A stretch of 64,000 bases of DNA from Poriferisodalis sp965214215 (GTDB taxonomy: Bacteria; Actinomycetota; Acidimicrobiia; Acidimicrobiales; Poriferisodalaceae). The translations under genes were made by a program, and so were the position numbers. The first letter of the stretch is position 1, and the number at the start of each line of letters is the position of its first letter. The notes below the pieces were generated by a model. It did no database searches and was not told the origin of the DNA. It was given only the letters and a program-made list of their open reading frames with translations. Below, piece by piece: positions 42,276 through 51,145 of the stretch. The stretch lies in contig NZ_CBDCBD010000003.1 in NCBI RefSeq assembly GCF_965214215.1, positions 1,488,001 to 1,552,000 on the forward strand, given 5' to 3'.

Positions 42276-42940
42276 ACCAGCCGCCCGGGATGAGGCAGCG
42301 GGCAGACGGTGCGCTGGCGTGCTGGTGGGGTGAGGGCCACGACGACTACGAGGCGTACCACGACACCGAGTGGGGCATGCCGGTGGTTGCCGACACTCGC
42401 CTCTACGAAAAGATGTGCCTCGAGGGCTTCCAATCCGGGTTGTCGTGGCTGACGATCCTGCGCAAGCGCGACAACTTCCGCGCGGCGTTCAATGGGTTCA
42501 ACTTCGAGGCCGTGGCCCGGTTCGGCGACCCGGACGTCGAGCGATTGCTCGGCGACGCCGGCATCGTGCGACACCGCGGCAAGATCGAGGCGACCATCAA
42601 CAACGCACGCGCCGCGCTCGACACCGTCGAGGTGCACGGCAGCTTGGCGGCCTTCTTCTGGTCGTTCGAGCCAGATCCCGCCGATCGGCCCGCAGTCATC
42701 GACTACGAGGCGCTGACCTCAATGCCCACGACACCCGAGTCGACGGCGCTCAGCAAGGCACTGCGGAAACTCGGCTGGCGCTTCGTCGGCCCCACCACTT
42801 GCTATGCCCTCATGCAGGCGTCAGGCATCGTCAACGACCACATCGAGGGCTGCCACCGTCGCCCGGTCATCGAAGCGGCCCGCGCCGCCCTGGTCAGGCC
42901 GCGAACTGCCTCAGTCAGCGAGCCAGCCAAGAGTCCCTGA
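42272..42940 (+). CDS. tag: DNA-3-methyladenine glycosylase I
   Basis: A 222-residue member of the Tag family, which removes 3-methyladenine from alkylated DNA. CWWGEGHDDYEAYHDTEWG holds the N-terminal Cys and His of the structural zinc site, and NDHIEGCHRR near the C-terminus holds the second His and Cys. MCLEGFQSGLSWLTILRKRD and FRAAFNGFNFEAVA are conserved Tag segments. Start overlaps the LLM stop by 4 nt. Confidence 0.92.
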   Translation: MNQPPGMRQRADGALACWWGEGHDDYEAYHDTEWGMPVVADTRLYEKMCLEGFQSGLSWLTILRKRDNFRAAFNGFNFEAVARFGDPDVERLLGDAGIVRHRGKIEATINNARAALDTVEVHGSLAAFFWSFEPDPADRPAVIDYEALTSMPTTPESTALSKALRKLGWRFVGPTTCYALMQASGIVNDHIEGCHRRPVIEAARAALVRPRTASVSEPAKSP

Positions 42941-43007
42941 TCTTGAGATTCCGGGATCGGTGGCAGCGCAAGGGTCGGCAACGCACCGAAGTCGGTCGGG
43001 CTCGCCG

Positions 43008-43625
43008 TCAGTTGGAGCCGGGGGCGAGAGCGACGACGCCGTCGGGGGTGGCCAGATGGGTCATCGGCACGTCGTGGGGCGCCGCCGGCAACCGATCGAA
43101 GATGAGCTCGTCGGGGGCCACGCCGATGCGGGGGCAGTCGGCGGGCAGTCGCGCCAGCAACTCGTCGTAGTAGCCCGCGCCATGACCGAGCCGGGTGCCG
43201 CGCCGATCGAAGGCCACGCCGGGCACGAGCGCGAGCGAGATGTGGCGAGGCTGCAGCTCGAACGCCTCGGCGATGGGCTGCGCGAAGCCGTAGCGATGCT
43301 GTTCCATCGCGCCGATTGCCGGATGCAACGTCAGCGGGCCGTCCGGGGGAGTGCGCGTGACCGCGAAGCGCTGCCAGCCCACCGAATCCGCCAACCCGTC
43401 AAGCGACAGCTCGCCGGGCATCGCCCGGTAGAAGAGGATCAGGCCGGCACCTGCAGGAACAGGGCGCCTGGCATCGGATCGTGACCGTTCATCGAATTCG
43501 GAGATGAACGCGTGAAGACCTGCGGCGACGGCGGCCGCAGCCGCGGCAGATACCGGCTGCCGATGGTCGCGAATCCAACGCCGCCAGATGGGCTTCGACG
43601 ACTCCGATCCGGGCGCGCCGCTCAT
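43008..43625 (-). CDS. 5-formyltetrahydrofolate cyclo-ligase
   Basis: A 205-residue protein of the 5-FTHF cyclo-ligase (MTHFS) family, which converts 5-formyl-THF to 5,10-methenyl-THF with ATP. The signature LVPGVAFDRRGTRLGHGAGY is intact, followed by YDELLARLPADCPRIGVA. N-terminal RRWIRDHRQPVS fits the family start. The frame is open to 43931; ATG 43625 gives the usual length. Divergent from the fatty acid hydroxylase-like gene and convergent with tag. Confidence 0.87.
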   Translation of the reverse strand: MSGAPGSESSKPIWRRWIRDHRQPVSAAAAAAVAAGLHAFISEFDERSRSDARRPVPAGAGLILFYRAMPGELSLDGLADSVGWQRFAVTRTPPDGPLTLHPAIGAMEQHRYGFAQPIAEAFELQPRHISLALVPGVAFDRRGTRLGHGAGYYDELLARLPADCPRIGVAPDELIFDRLPAAPHDVPMTHLATPDGVVALAPGSN

Positions 43626-43739
43626 CGGATCGACGCTAGGTGCCTCGCGCAGCTTCAGGACAGCACTGATGCGCGAGACGCGCCACGGACCGCTGCTGGG
43701 GCACCGGTGTCGATTGCCGAACACCTGTGCATGCAGAGT

Positions 43740-43745
43740 TACACT
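43740..43745 (+). promoter_or_regulatory. Leaderless-type -10 box of the hydroxylase-like gene
   Basis: TACACT (TANNNT) is followed by 7 nt and GTG 43753 without a ribosome binding site, matching the spacing seen before the aminotransferase at 26446. Confidence 0.5.
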
Positions 43746-43752
43746 TCGAGTC

Positions 43753-44706
43753 GTGGGGATCGGGGAGGTGACGCTCCCGCCGCTGTATGAACGGCCGCCT
43801 CGCCCGTTCGCGATGGCGCGCTGGGCGGTCACCAAGTTCTTCTGGTGGCAGAACGGACTGTGGATCGCCGTGGGTGTGGCGGCCTGGCTCTGGCTCACTC
43901 CTGCGCTCGACCGATTCGCGACCCCGGCCATCTGGGCGATCGGGCTGATCTACCTGCGCAACGTCGCGCTCATGGTGGCGATTGTCGGCGGTTTGCACTG
44001 GTGGCTGTACATCCGGCGCGGCCAGGGCACCCAGCACAAGTACGACGAACGGTGGCTGTCGGTCGGCCGCCGCCCGTTCCTGTTCCGCAACCAGACCCGA
44101 GACAACGTGTTCTGGTCGCTGGTCAGTGCGTGTGCCATCGCAGCGCTGTACGAGTCGGTGATGCTGTGGCTGTACGCCAACGACCTCATCTGGACCGTGC
44201 CCGCAGGCGGCGGTCTTGCCGCCGTTGCGTACACCGCCGCGCTGACGGTGGCGGTGTTCCCGCTGATCTCGGTGCACTTCTACGCCAACCACCGGCTGCT
44301 GCACACCAAGCACCTGTACCGCTGGGCTCATTCGCTGCACCACCACAACGTGAATATCGGGCCGTGGTCCGGCGTTTCGATGCACCCGCTCGAGCACGTG
44401 CTGTACTTCTCGGCGCCGCTGCTGTTCCTGGTGATCCCGGCAAACCCGTACCTCGTCACGCTGACCACCACCTACTTGCTGCTGTCGCCGGCACCGTCGC
44501 ACTCGGGTTTTGACCGCTATGTGATTGCAGGCGGGCGAACCGTGGCCGGCGGCGACCGGTTTCACACGCTCCACCACCGGTTCTTCGACTGCAACTACGG
44601 CACCACGCTGGTGCCCATGGACAAGTGGTTGGGCACCTGGCATGACGGCAGCGATGCCGCCACCGACCGCATCAAGGAACGCCGCCGCCGCCTCGCCGCC
44701 CGCTGA
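43753..44706 (+). CDS. Sterol desaturase/fatty acid hydroxylase family membrane protein
   Basis: A 317-residue integral membrane protein with four or more helices. The histidine clusters of the non-haem di-iron family are present: ANHRLLHTKHLYRWAHSLHH and RFHTLHHRFFD. It would hydroxylate or desaturate a lipid substrate at the membrane. The frame is open upstream to 43588, but GTG 43753 follows a leaderless-type -10 box and gives a natural N-terminus (VGIGEVTLPPLYERPPRPF). Confidence 0.85.
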   Translation: MGIGEVTLPPLYERPPRPFAMARWAVTKFFWWQNGLWIAVGVAAWLWLTPALDRFATPAIWAIGLIYLRNVALMVAIVGGLHWWLYIRRGQGTQHKYDERWLSVGRRPFLFRNQTRDNVFWSLVSACAIAALYESVMLWLYANDLIWTVPAGGGLAAVAYTAALTVAVFPLISVHFYANHRLLHTKHLYRWAHSLHHHNVNIGPWSGVSMHPLEHVLYFSAPLLFLVIPANPYLVTLTTTYLLLSPAPSHSGFDRYVIAGGRTVAGGDRFHTLHHRFFDCNYGTTLVPMDKWLGTWHDGSDAATDRIKERRRRLAAR

Positions 44707-44765
44707 CTCCGCGTCACAGATGCGGCAAAATTCGTACCTCGTGCGGCGCAGCCCGTACGTAGTGT

Positions 44766-44834
44766 GATCCGTGAGGCGGGTTGCCGTCACAAAAGTGACA
44801 GGCCAGCGCAACGACCCGCCTCACTTGTCGGATC
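44766..44834. repeat. Long imperfect inverted repeat with nested hairpin
   Basis: Between two convergent genes, GATCC/GGATC (44766-44770, 44830-44834), GTGAGGCGGGT/ACCCGCCTCAC (44771-44781, 44814-44824) and TTGC/GCAA pair around an inner hairpin GTCAC-aaaa-GTGAC (44786-44799). The whole can fold as a stem with an inner stem-loop. Could be a terminator, a structured RNA, or a REP-like element. Confidence 0.65.
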
Positions 44835-44897
44835 CGCAGGGTCACGGTACCACGCTCTGGAACGAAGTCTGCCGCACAATTCGACGGCTGCTGCGCC

Positions 44898-45674
44898 TCA
44901 GGCGATGGTCTCGGGCTCGGTGGTGACGAGCAGCTCGGCCACCGACGCGGTGTTCGGAAGCCGCAGGATCGTGGCCAGGGTCTGGGCCAGATCCTCGGCT
45001 TGGATCATGATCGAGGGGTCCACACCGAAGTCCGCGGTCATGTCGGTCTGCACGTAGCCCGGGCACACGGCCGTGCAACGGATGCCGTCGGGAAACGTGA
45101 GGTGCCGCACCGAGTGGTGCAGGGCCATCGCGGCGTGCTTGCTCATGGCGTAGCCGGGCGCGAAGGTGCCGCGCACACGCTTGCCCGACATCGAGATCAC
45201 GTTCACGATGCGGCCCTCGCCGCAGCTGCGGAGGTGGTCGAGCGTGGCGCGGATCATGCGGAACGGCCCTTTGGCATTGACCTCCCACATCTCGTCGAGC
45301 ATGTCCTCGGTGAGTTCTTCGAAATCATCGGGATAGGCGACACCTGCGTTGTTCACAAGACAGTCGATTCGGCCGTGTGCCTCGATCGTCTCGGAGGTCC
45401 AGCGCTCGGCGGCACCGTCGTCGTCGGCGTCGTAGCGGTGCAGCGTGACGGCTGGCCTTTCACCGCTCGGGCCAGCGGCATCGCTGCGCTCCTCGTGACC
45501 GCCACCGCCGGCGACATCGGTGCGGTATCGAGCCGCTGAGGCTTCGAGGGAAGCCACATCTCGCGCCCCCAGCGACAACGTCCAGCCATCAGCATGCAGA
45601 GCAGCGGCAATGGCCGCGCCGATGCCGCGATTCGCACCGCTGATCATCGCCACGCTTCCGGTGATGTCGCGCAT
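44898..45674 (-). CDS. Short-chain dehydrogenase/reductase
   Basis: A 258-residue SDR. The NAD(P) motif is SGANRGIG (TGxxxGxG type), NNAG is present in LVNNAGVAY, and the catalytic Ser/Tyr/Lys appear in VISMSGKRV and PGYAMSKHAAM. PGYVQTDMTADF is the usual post-catalytic loop. A Gly/Ser-rich insertion near residue 60-75 (VAGGGGHEERSDAAG) is unusual for the family. Start taken at MRDITGS (45674), with AAAGGGG 7 nt upstream; ATG 45698 is in frame too. Confidence 0.87.
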   Translation of the reverse strand: MRDITGSVAMISGANRGIGAAIAAALHADGWTLSLGARDVASLEASAARYRTDVAGGGGHEERSDAAGPSGERPAVTLHRYDADDDGAAERWTSETIEAHGRIDCLVNNAGVAYPDDFEELTEDMLDEMWEVNAKGPFRMIRATLDHLRSCGEGRIVNVISMSGKRVRGTFAPGYAMSKHAAMALHHSVRHLTFPDGIRCTAVCPGYVQTDMTADFGVDPSIMIQAEDLAQTLATILRLPNTASVAELLVTTEPETIA

Positions 45675-45793
45675 GTTGCACCCCTTTCGACGGTTCATCC
45701 CGACACGCCGCAGCGGCCCGCTGTAGCGTGCTCAGTCGGCCCCGCGGGTAACCCGCACGCCAACGCGGGGACTTGGGCCGGGAGGCTAGAGCG

Positions 45794-47092
45794 ATGGTGC
45801 AGAGTTTGTCGGCGGGCGATGGGGGAGCCGCCTACCTCCCCGGTTCGCCCGAACGCGACGAACTGGCACGCCGCACCATCGGGGTGCTGCAGCTCGGGGT
45901 GATCCCCGGCGGCTTGGCCATGACTGCGTCGTTCTCGGCGTCCACCTTGCTGGCCGACCAGATGACCGGCAGCGAGACCAAGGCCTCGCTGGCCGCCGTA
46001 TGCCTCAGCATCGGCGGCACGCTCGCAGGCATCCCGCTGGCAGCGCTGATGGCCCGCCGGGGCCGCCGCGCCGGGCTCTCCGCCGGCTACTTCGTCGGCG
46101 CCATCGGCGCCGCGCTGGCACTGCTGTCTGCGCTCGTCGGCCGCTACTCGGTGCTGGTGCTGGGCATGGTGCTGATCGGCACCGGTCAGGCCGCCAACCT
46201 GGCTGCCCGCTACGCCGGTGCCGATCTGGCCACCGACGAGAACCGGGCCCGCTCGATCAGCCTGGTGCTGTGGGCGAGCACGGTCGGCTCAGTCCTGGGA
46301 CCGACGGTCGCGCTCGGCCTCAAGAGTTTCTTCGCCGACACCGAGGGGCTGAGCGGCTTCGCGCTGCCCTACGCCCTGGCGCTGGGCCTGTTCGGGCTCG
46401 GCGCCCTCAACATCTGGCGCCGCCTGCGGCCCGATCCGCTGCACGTGGTGGCAGCTGATGCCGGCTCAACCAGCGTCAAGCTGCCGAGCTTGGCCGAGGC
46501 TGGTCGCATATTGGCCCATCCCGTGGCCTCGATCGCCCTCATCGGGATGATGCTGTCCCAAGCCGTGATGGTGGGCGTCATGACGGTGTCGCCGATCCAC
46601 ATGTCCAACGGCGACCAGAGCCCGCTGATCATCGGCTTCATGCTGTCGTTGCACATCGCTGGCATGTTTGCGTTCTCGCCCTATGTGGGCTGGCTCGTGG
46701 ACCGTGTCGGGGGCCAGATCATCATCGTGATCGGCTCGCTCGTGCTCGCTGTCGGCGCCGTGATGGCCGCCAACACCGATGCCGCGCACGCCACCGGTCT
46801 GCTGGCGGGGCTTTTCCTCATCGGCATCGGCTGGAGCTGCTGCGTGGTGGCCGCCAGCTCGATGCTGACGGCGTCGTTTCCTGTGGAGCGCCGCGTCAGC
46901 GTGCAAGCCACCGCCGACGTGCTGATGACCGCGCTCGGCGCAGCCGCCGGCGTGAGCTCAGGCTTGGCAGTCGAGCATCGTTCCTACGCCGATCTGGCGA
47001 ACTGGGGAGCGTGGGTGGCCGTGGTGCTTGGCATTGCCGCCGTGGCGATGCTGCTGCGCAACCATCGAGTAGCTCGCCGCCTCGCCGCCTGA
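45794..47092 (+). CDS. MFS transporter
   Basis: A 432-residue protein with about twelve hydrophobic segments. GTLAGIPLAALMARRGRRAG is the motif-A loop between helices 2 and 3, and GWLVDRVGGQIIIVIGSLVL is its repeat in the second half. RYAGADLATDENRARSISLV lies after helix 4. It resembles actinobacterial exporters of the 'MFS transporter' type near SurE/SDR genes. GGGAGG precedes ATG 45794. Substrate unknown. Confidence 0.85.
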   Translation: MVQSLSAGDGGAAYLPGSPERDELARRTIGVLQLGVIPGGLAMTASFSASTLLADQMTGSETKASLAAVCLSIGGTLAGIPLAALMARRGRRAGLSAGYFVGAIGAALALLSALVGRYSVLVLGMVLIGTGQAANLAARYAGADLATDENRARSISLVLWASTVGSVLGPTVALGLKSFFADTEGLSGFALPYALALGLFGLGALNIWRRLRPDPLHVVAADAGSTSVKLPSLAEAGRILAHPVASIALIGMMLSQAVMVGVMTVSPIHMSNGDQSPLIIGFMLSLHIAGMFAFSPYVGWLVDRVGGQIIIVIGSLVLAVGAVMAANTDAAHATGLLAGLFLIGIGWSCCVVAASSMLTASFPVERRVSVQATADVLMTALGAAAGVSSGLAVEHRSYADLANWGAWVAVVLGIAAVAMLLRNHRVARRLAA

Positions 47093-47133
47093 AGTCTCCG
47101 GTCTGGGTGCCTCCCGCGGCGCGATGACCGAAA

Positions 47134-47174
47134 TCTGTGCAGGAATGCCGCCGCAGGGCGCGAACCTGCACAGA
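47134..47174. terminator. Inverted repeat between convergent genes
   Basis: TCTGTGCAGG (47134-47143) and CCTGCACAGA (47165-47174) are perfect complements separated by 21 nt, in the gap between the MFS and surE genes. Likely a bidirectional terminator or a structured 3' end. Confidence 0.5.
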
Positions 47175-47206
47175 CAAGCCGGTGGCCCGCGGCAAATCCA
47201 GCCGGC

Positions 47207-48052
47207 TCAGAACAGGCCGTCGAGGCAGGCGGTCAGCTTGGTCTCGACCTTCGGCTCTTGCGCGGTGATGCGTGACAGGAACGACACCGAGACGAAGTCG
47301 TGCATGACCGCACCGGTGTCGACGTCCTCCGGCATGTCGACCGCATCGCCCCACTGCATGGCCACCCGGAATGCCTCGGTGTTGTCGGGATGCGGCTCGA
47401 GGCTGACCGAAGTAATCGAACGCGGCGGCACGGTGCCCACTTCGGTGAATCGCCAGCCCTTCATGTCCGCGACTTCGCAGTTGGGAACGTTCAGATTCAC
47501 GGCCCACGCTTCGGAATGCTCATCGGCGAGCAGACCCTGCAGCACCGTGCTCGCGACCTCGGCCGCCGAGTGCCATTTCTGATCGGCGATGGCGTCTTCC
47601 CAGCCTTGGCCCTCCACGCCGAACCCTTCGACGGTCTGGCTGACGGCCAGCCCCGGGATCTTGCCGTTGCGGCCTGTCAGCACCGCTCCGACGGTGCCGG
47701 AGTGATACACCGATCTGCCGACGTTCGCGCCCGGGTTGATCCCCGACACCACCAGATCGATCGGTCCGAAGGCGCCGAGACGGGCGAACATCACGCACAG
47801 CGCCGGTGCTCCCGACACGGTCCAAGCATCTTCGATTCCCTCGAAGTGCACCTTGTGCACTTGGGGATCCATCAGGTGCAGGGGTCCGATCGCTGCGCCG
47901 GCGCCGGAGTATTCGGAGTCTGGTGCGACCACCACCACATCGCCGTGAGCGGTCATGGCGCTGGCAAGGACGTACAGGCCCTCCGAGGAGATGCCGTCGT
48001 CGTTGGTCACCAGGATCCGCACCGTGTCGAAGGTACCGCCCGAAGGTGACAC
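47207..48052 (-). CDS. surE: 5'/3'-nucleotidase SurE
   Basis: A 281-residue SurE acid phosphatase. ILVTNDDGISSEGLYVLASA carries the metal-binding Asp pair, APDSEYSGAGAAI the conserved Ser, and VVSGINPGANVGRSVYHSGT the catalytic loop with Asn. It removes phosphate from nucleoside monophosphates in the cytoplasm. GTG 48052 follows AAGGGG; a GTG at 48022 (VRILVTNDDG) is the shorter alternative. Confidence 0.9.
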   Translation of the reverse strand: MSPSGGTFDTVRILVTNDDGISSEGLYVLASAMTAHGDVVVVAPDSEYSGAGAAIGPLHLMDPQVHKVHFEGIEDAWTVSGAPALCVMFARLGAFGPIDLVVSGINPGANVGRSVYHSGTVGAVLTGRNGKIPGLAVSQTVEGFGVEGQGWEDAIADQKWHSAAEVASTVLQGLLADEHSEAWAVNLNVPNCEVADMKGWRFTEVGTVPPRSITSVSLEPHPDNTEAFRVAMQWGDAVDMPEDVDTGAVMHDFVSVSFLSRITAQEPKVETKLTACLDGLF

Positions 48053-48165
48053 TTCGATGTACCCCTTGTGAACCGGCGGTGCCGCAGCGTTGACATCCAG
48101 CCGGCAGTCGTCTGACGCCCAGTTTCAGGGCCCAGGCTTCGGCCCGGAGTGTCGCTGGGCATGCC

Positions 48166-48990
48166 GTGGCAAGCTGTCTGGCGGTGACGGGGCTGGCTGA
48201 GACCGAGATGCCGGGGGCAGGGCACACGTTGCGCGTCCTGCACACCTCCGATGTCCACATCGGCCACGTGCGCGGGCCGCACGGAGCGCACCGCGACGTG
48301 TGCCAGTGCCCCATCCACGCCCTCGCCGACACCGCAGCCGCCCATCAAGCTGACGTGCTGCTGATCGCCGGTGACCTGTTCGACCACGCTCGGCTGCGGC
48401 GCCCCGATGTGGCGCACACCATGGAGCTGCTCGGCCGGGTGGACGCCTCGGTGGTCATCATCCCCGGCAACCACGACGTCCACGACGAACGGACCCTGTG
48501 GGGCACGCACGCCGACCACGAGCACCGTCTCGAAGTCACCGGCGCCGGGGTGATCTTCCTCGATGATCCGCTGGGCGCGACCCTGCACTTCGGCGAGCAC
48601 GACCTGACCCTGTGGGGCCGGGCGATGGACTCCCACGATGCCGACTATCGCCCCCTCGCGGGCGTGCCGGCGCGCCCCGACGACGGCTGGTTCATCGCCG
48701 CGGGGCACGGGCACTTCCAGCGCACCGACGACGACGCGCACCGGTCCTCGCCGATCGCCGCTGAAGAGATCGAAGCCACCGCCGCCGACTACGTAGCGCT
48801 CGGCCATTGGCACGTCACCACCGACGTGTCCGTCGGCGAGGTCATCGCTTGGTACCCCGGCGCCCCCATGGGCACACCGTCGAACGGAACGGCGTGCCTG
48901 GTCACCTTCCACCAGCATGCCGACGGCAGCACCGGAACCGTCGCCGTCGACCACGTGGCCGTCACCCCGCCTGCCGCCGGTTGCGGCTAG
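48166..48990 (+). CDS. Calcineurin-like metallophosphoesterase (SbcD/YkuE-like)
   Basis: A phosphoesterase of up to 274 residues with all dinuclear metal motifs: HTSDVHIG, LIAGDLFDHARL, IPGNHDVHDE, AAGHGHF and LGHWHVTT. Size and order resemble the nuclease domain of SbcD/Mre11-type proteins, but no SbcC-like gene is near, so a general phosphodiesterase is equally possible. Start uncertain among GTG 48166, GTG 48184 and ATG 48208; none has a strong ribosome binding site. Confidence 0.82.
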   Translation: MASCLAVTGLAETEMPGAGHTLRVLHTSDVHIGHVRGPHGAHRDVCQCPIHALADTAAAHQADVLLIAGDLFDHARLRRPDVAHTMELLGRVDASVVIIPGNHDVHDERTLWGTHADHEHRLEVTGAGVIFLDDPLGATLHFGEHDLTLWGRAMDSHDADYRPLAGVPARPDDGWFIAAGHGHFQRTDDDAHRSSPIAAEEIEATAADYVALGHWHVTTDVSVGEVIAWYPGAPMGTPSNGTACLVTFHQHADGSTGTVAVDHVAVTPPAAGCG

Positions 48991-48991
48991 C

Positions 48992-49030
48992 GACATCGGG
49001 TCGGCGCCCGGGCCCCAGCCGGCCGATGTC
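48992..49030. terminator. Inverted repeat between convergent genes
   Basis: GACATCGG (48992-48999) and CCGATGTC (49023-49030) pair perfectly, with further GC pairing inside, directly between the phosphoesterase stop and the ABC-F gene end. Confidence 0.55.
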
Positions 49031-49036
49031 AGCGCG

Positions 49037-51019
49037 TCAGACGCCGCCCGCAGCCCGCTCGATGCGTCGTTGCAGTGACTCGCATTCGCTCATGTGGGTC
49101 ATGGCTTCAGACTTGGCGGTTCCGTAGTCCTGCGCCACCTGCCGCGCGAGCTCCGGGTCTTCGTAGGTAGCCGGCTCGCCGAGGAGCGCCTGCAACTCGG
49201 CGACACGGTGTTCGGCGGCTTCCCAGGCTCGTTCCGCGGCCGCCAGCGCCCGGCGAAGATCTGCCGTCGCGTCGTGGGCGGCTTGCCGCTTGGTGGCGCC
49301 CTCGCGGCGCCGCTTGGCCGCGGCCGCACGAGATGTGGGTGCGTCCGCGGCAGCATCGGCGTGGCGCCCGGCGATCCGGCCGCCGGTGCTGCCCCCAGCG
49401 GTCCGTCGCGTGCTCAGCCCCGGGGGTCGCAGCAGATCCTCGTCGACGCCGGGGTGGAGGGTGGCAGTGCCGTCGCGCACCACGATCAGCGAGTCGGCCA
49501 CGCTGCGGATGAGGTGACGGTCGTGGGTCACCAGCAGCACCGTGCCCGGGTACACCGACAGCGCATCCTCCAGCAGGTCGCAGCTCGGCAGGTCGAGATG
49601 GTTGGTGGGCTCGTCGAGCACCAGCAGGTTGACCGGGTTGGCCATGGTCATCCCCAATGCCAACCGCGTCCGCTCGCCGCCTGACAGATCGGCCACCTTG
49701 CGGTCGGCTGCATCGCCCGCAAAGCCGAACCCGCCCAGCATGGTGCGCACGTTGCGGCCCGGCTGATCGCCCACCGATGCCGTGAATTCCTCCACCACCG
49801 TGCGGCGAGGGTCCATGACCTCGGCGAGATGCTGCTCGAAGGTGGCCATGTCGACGTTGCGGCCCCGGTGCAGCTCACCGCCGAGCACGCCCAGCTCGCC
49901 CCGCAGCACCCGCAGCAGCGTCGTCTTGCCGGCGCCGTTGGGCCCGACCACGCCCACCTTGGTGCCGCGTTCGATGACCAGGCCGACGCCTTCCAGCACG
50001 GGTGCGTCGCCGTCGGCGTAACCCAGCGATGCATCGACCAGCTCGGTGACCACCCGTGACGACCGTCGAGGCGTGCCGAATCCGAAGCGTGCCGCCAGCT
50101 CCTTGCGGGTGGGCACCGCCACCGGCTCGATCTTCTCCAACGCCTTGATCCGGCTCTGCACCTGGCGGGCCTTGGTGGCCTTGTAGCGGAAGCGCTCGAT
50201 GAAGCGTTCGGTATGCGCCCGCCGCCGGGCCTGCTGTGCCGCTGCCGCCTCGGCTGCGAGAATCCGCTCCTCACGGGCCACGACGAACTCGGCGAAGCCG
50301 CCGATGTGCTCAGACGCACTCGTGCCGTCCATCTCGATGACCCGATTGGCGACGGCATCGATGAAGTCGCGGTCGTGGCTGACGAACAGCAGCCCGCCCT
50401 CCCACGAGGCGAGCTGATCCTCCAGCCAGGCCACCGAGTCGACATCGAGGTGGTTTGTGGGCTCGTCGGCTAGCAGCACATCGGGCTTCGACAGCAGGAG
50501 CTGTGCCAGCGCAACCCGCATCCGCCAGCCGCCCGACAGTTGCGCGACCGGGCGCTGCGCGTCGTCAGCGGCGAAGCCCAGCCCGGCGAGCACCCGGTGA
50601 GCCTCCGCCTCGAAGCCGTAGCCGCCGACCTGGCGGAAGCGGGCCTCCAGCTCGCCGTAACGCGCCAGCACCTCGTCGTGATCGGCAGCGCCGACGTCGG
50701 CCAGCCGTGCCTCCAACGAGCGCAGCTCGGCCGTCATCGCCGTGATGTCGCTCGCACCCGCCAGCGTCGCCTCCAGCACCGTTCCCTCGGTGATCTCGTC
50801 GAGCTCTTGAGGCAGGTAGCCGAGCGTCAGCCCGTTCTGGCGGTGGACCTCGCCCTCATCGGGCTCGTTGAGGCCGGCCAGGATCTCCAGCAAGGTCGTC
50901 TTGCCGATCCCGTTGCCGCCCACCAGCGCGACTCGTCGGCCTGCAGCGAGCTGCACGCTGACATCGGCGAACAGCCGCCGTGGCGGGTACGACTTGGCAA
51001 GCGAGGATCCCCACAGCAC
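49037..51019 (-). CDS. ABC-F family ATPase
   Basis: A 660-residue soluble protein with two ABC domains and no membrane helices. Walker A motifs are VGGNGIGKTT and VGPNGAGKTT, signatures LSGGWRMRVALA and LSGGERTRLALG, Walker B DVLLADEPTNHLD and LLVLDEPTNHLD. The linker between them (about 235-300) is Arg/Ala-rich (RRRAHTERFIERFRYKATKA), as in the P-site tRNA interaction motif. C-terminal residues 560-655 are a charged coiled coil (KRRREGATKRQAAHD). ABC-F proteins act on ribosomes, in translation control or antibiotic protection. The start is GTG 51019. Confidence 0.9.
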   Translation of the reverse strand: MLWGSSLAKSYPPRRLFADVSVQLAAGRRVALVGGNGIGKTTLLEILAGLNEPDEGEVHRQNGLTLGYLPQELDEITEGTVLEATLAGASDITAMTAELRSLEARLADVGAADHDEVLARYGELEARFRQVGGYGFEAEAHRVLAGLGFAADDAQRPVAQLSGGWRMRVALAQLLLSKPDVLLADEPTNHLDVDSVAWLEDQLASWEGGLLFVSHDRDFIDAVANRVIEMDGTSASEHIGGFAEFVVAREERILAAEAAAAQQARRRAHTERFIERFRYKATKARQVQSRIKALEKIEPVAVPTRKELAARFGFGTPRRSSRVVTELVDASLGYADGDAPVLEGVGLVIERGTKVGVVGPNGAGKTTLLRVLRGELGVLGGELHRGRNVDMATFEQHLAEVMDPRRTVVEEFTASVGDQPGRNVRTMLGGFGFAGDAADRKVADLSGGERTRLALGMTMANPVNLLVLDEPTNHLDLPSCDLLEDALSVYPGTVLLVTHDRHLIRSVADSLIVVRDGTATLHPGVDEDLLRPPGLSTRRTAGGSTGGRIAGRHADAAADAPTSRAAAAKRRREGATKRQAAHDATADLRRALAAAERAWEAAEHRVAELQALLGEPATYEDPELARQVAQDYGTAKSEAMTHMSECESLQRRIERAAGGV

Positions 51020-51145
51020 ACAGTGAGTCTGCCGCCGTGCATGATCACATCACCCTTTGGCGCGACCCTCTGACGCGCAGCGCTGTCTCACTCGGCCCGA
51101 TGCCGTGCGGTCGGTTCTCGGTGAAGTCGGCGGCGAAGGCTGCCG

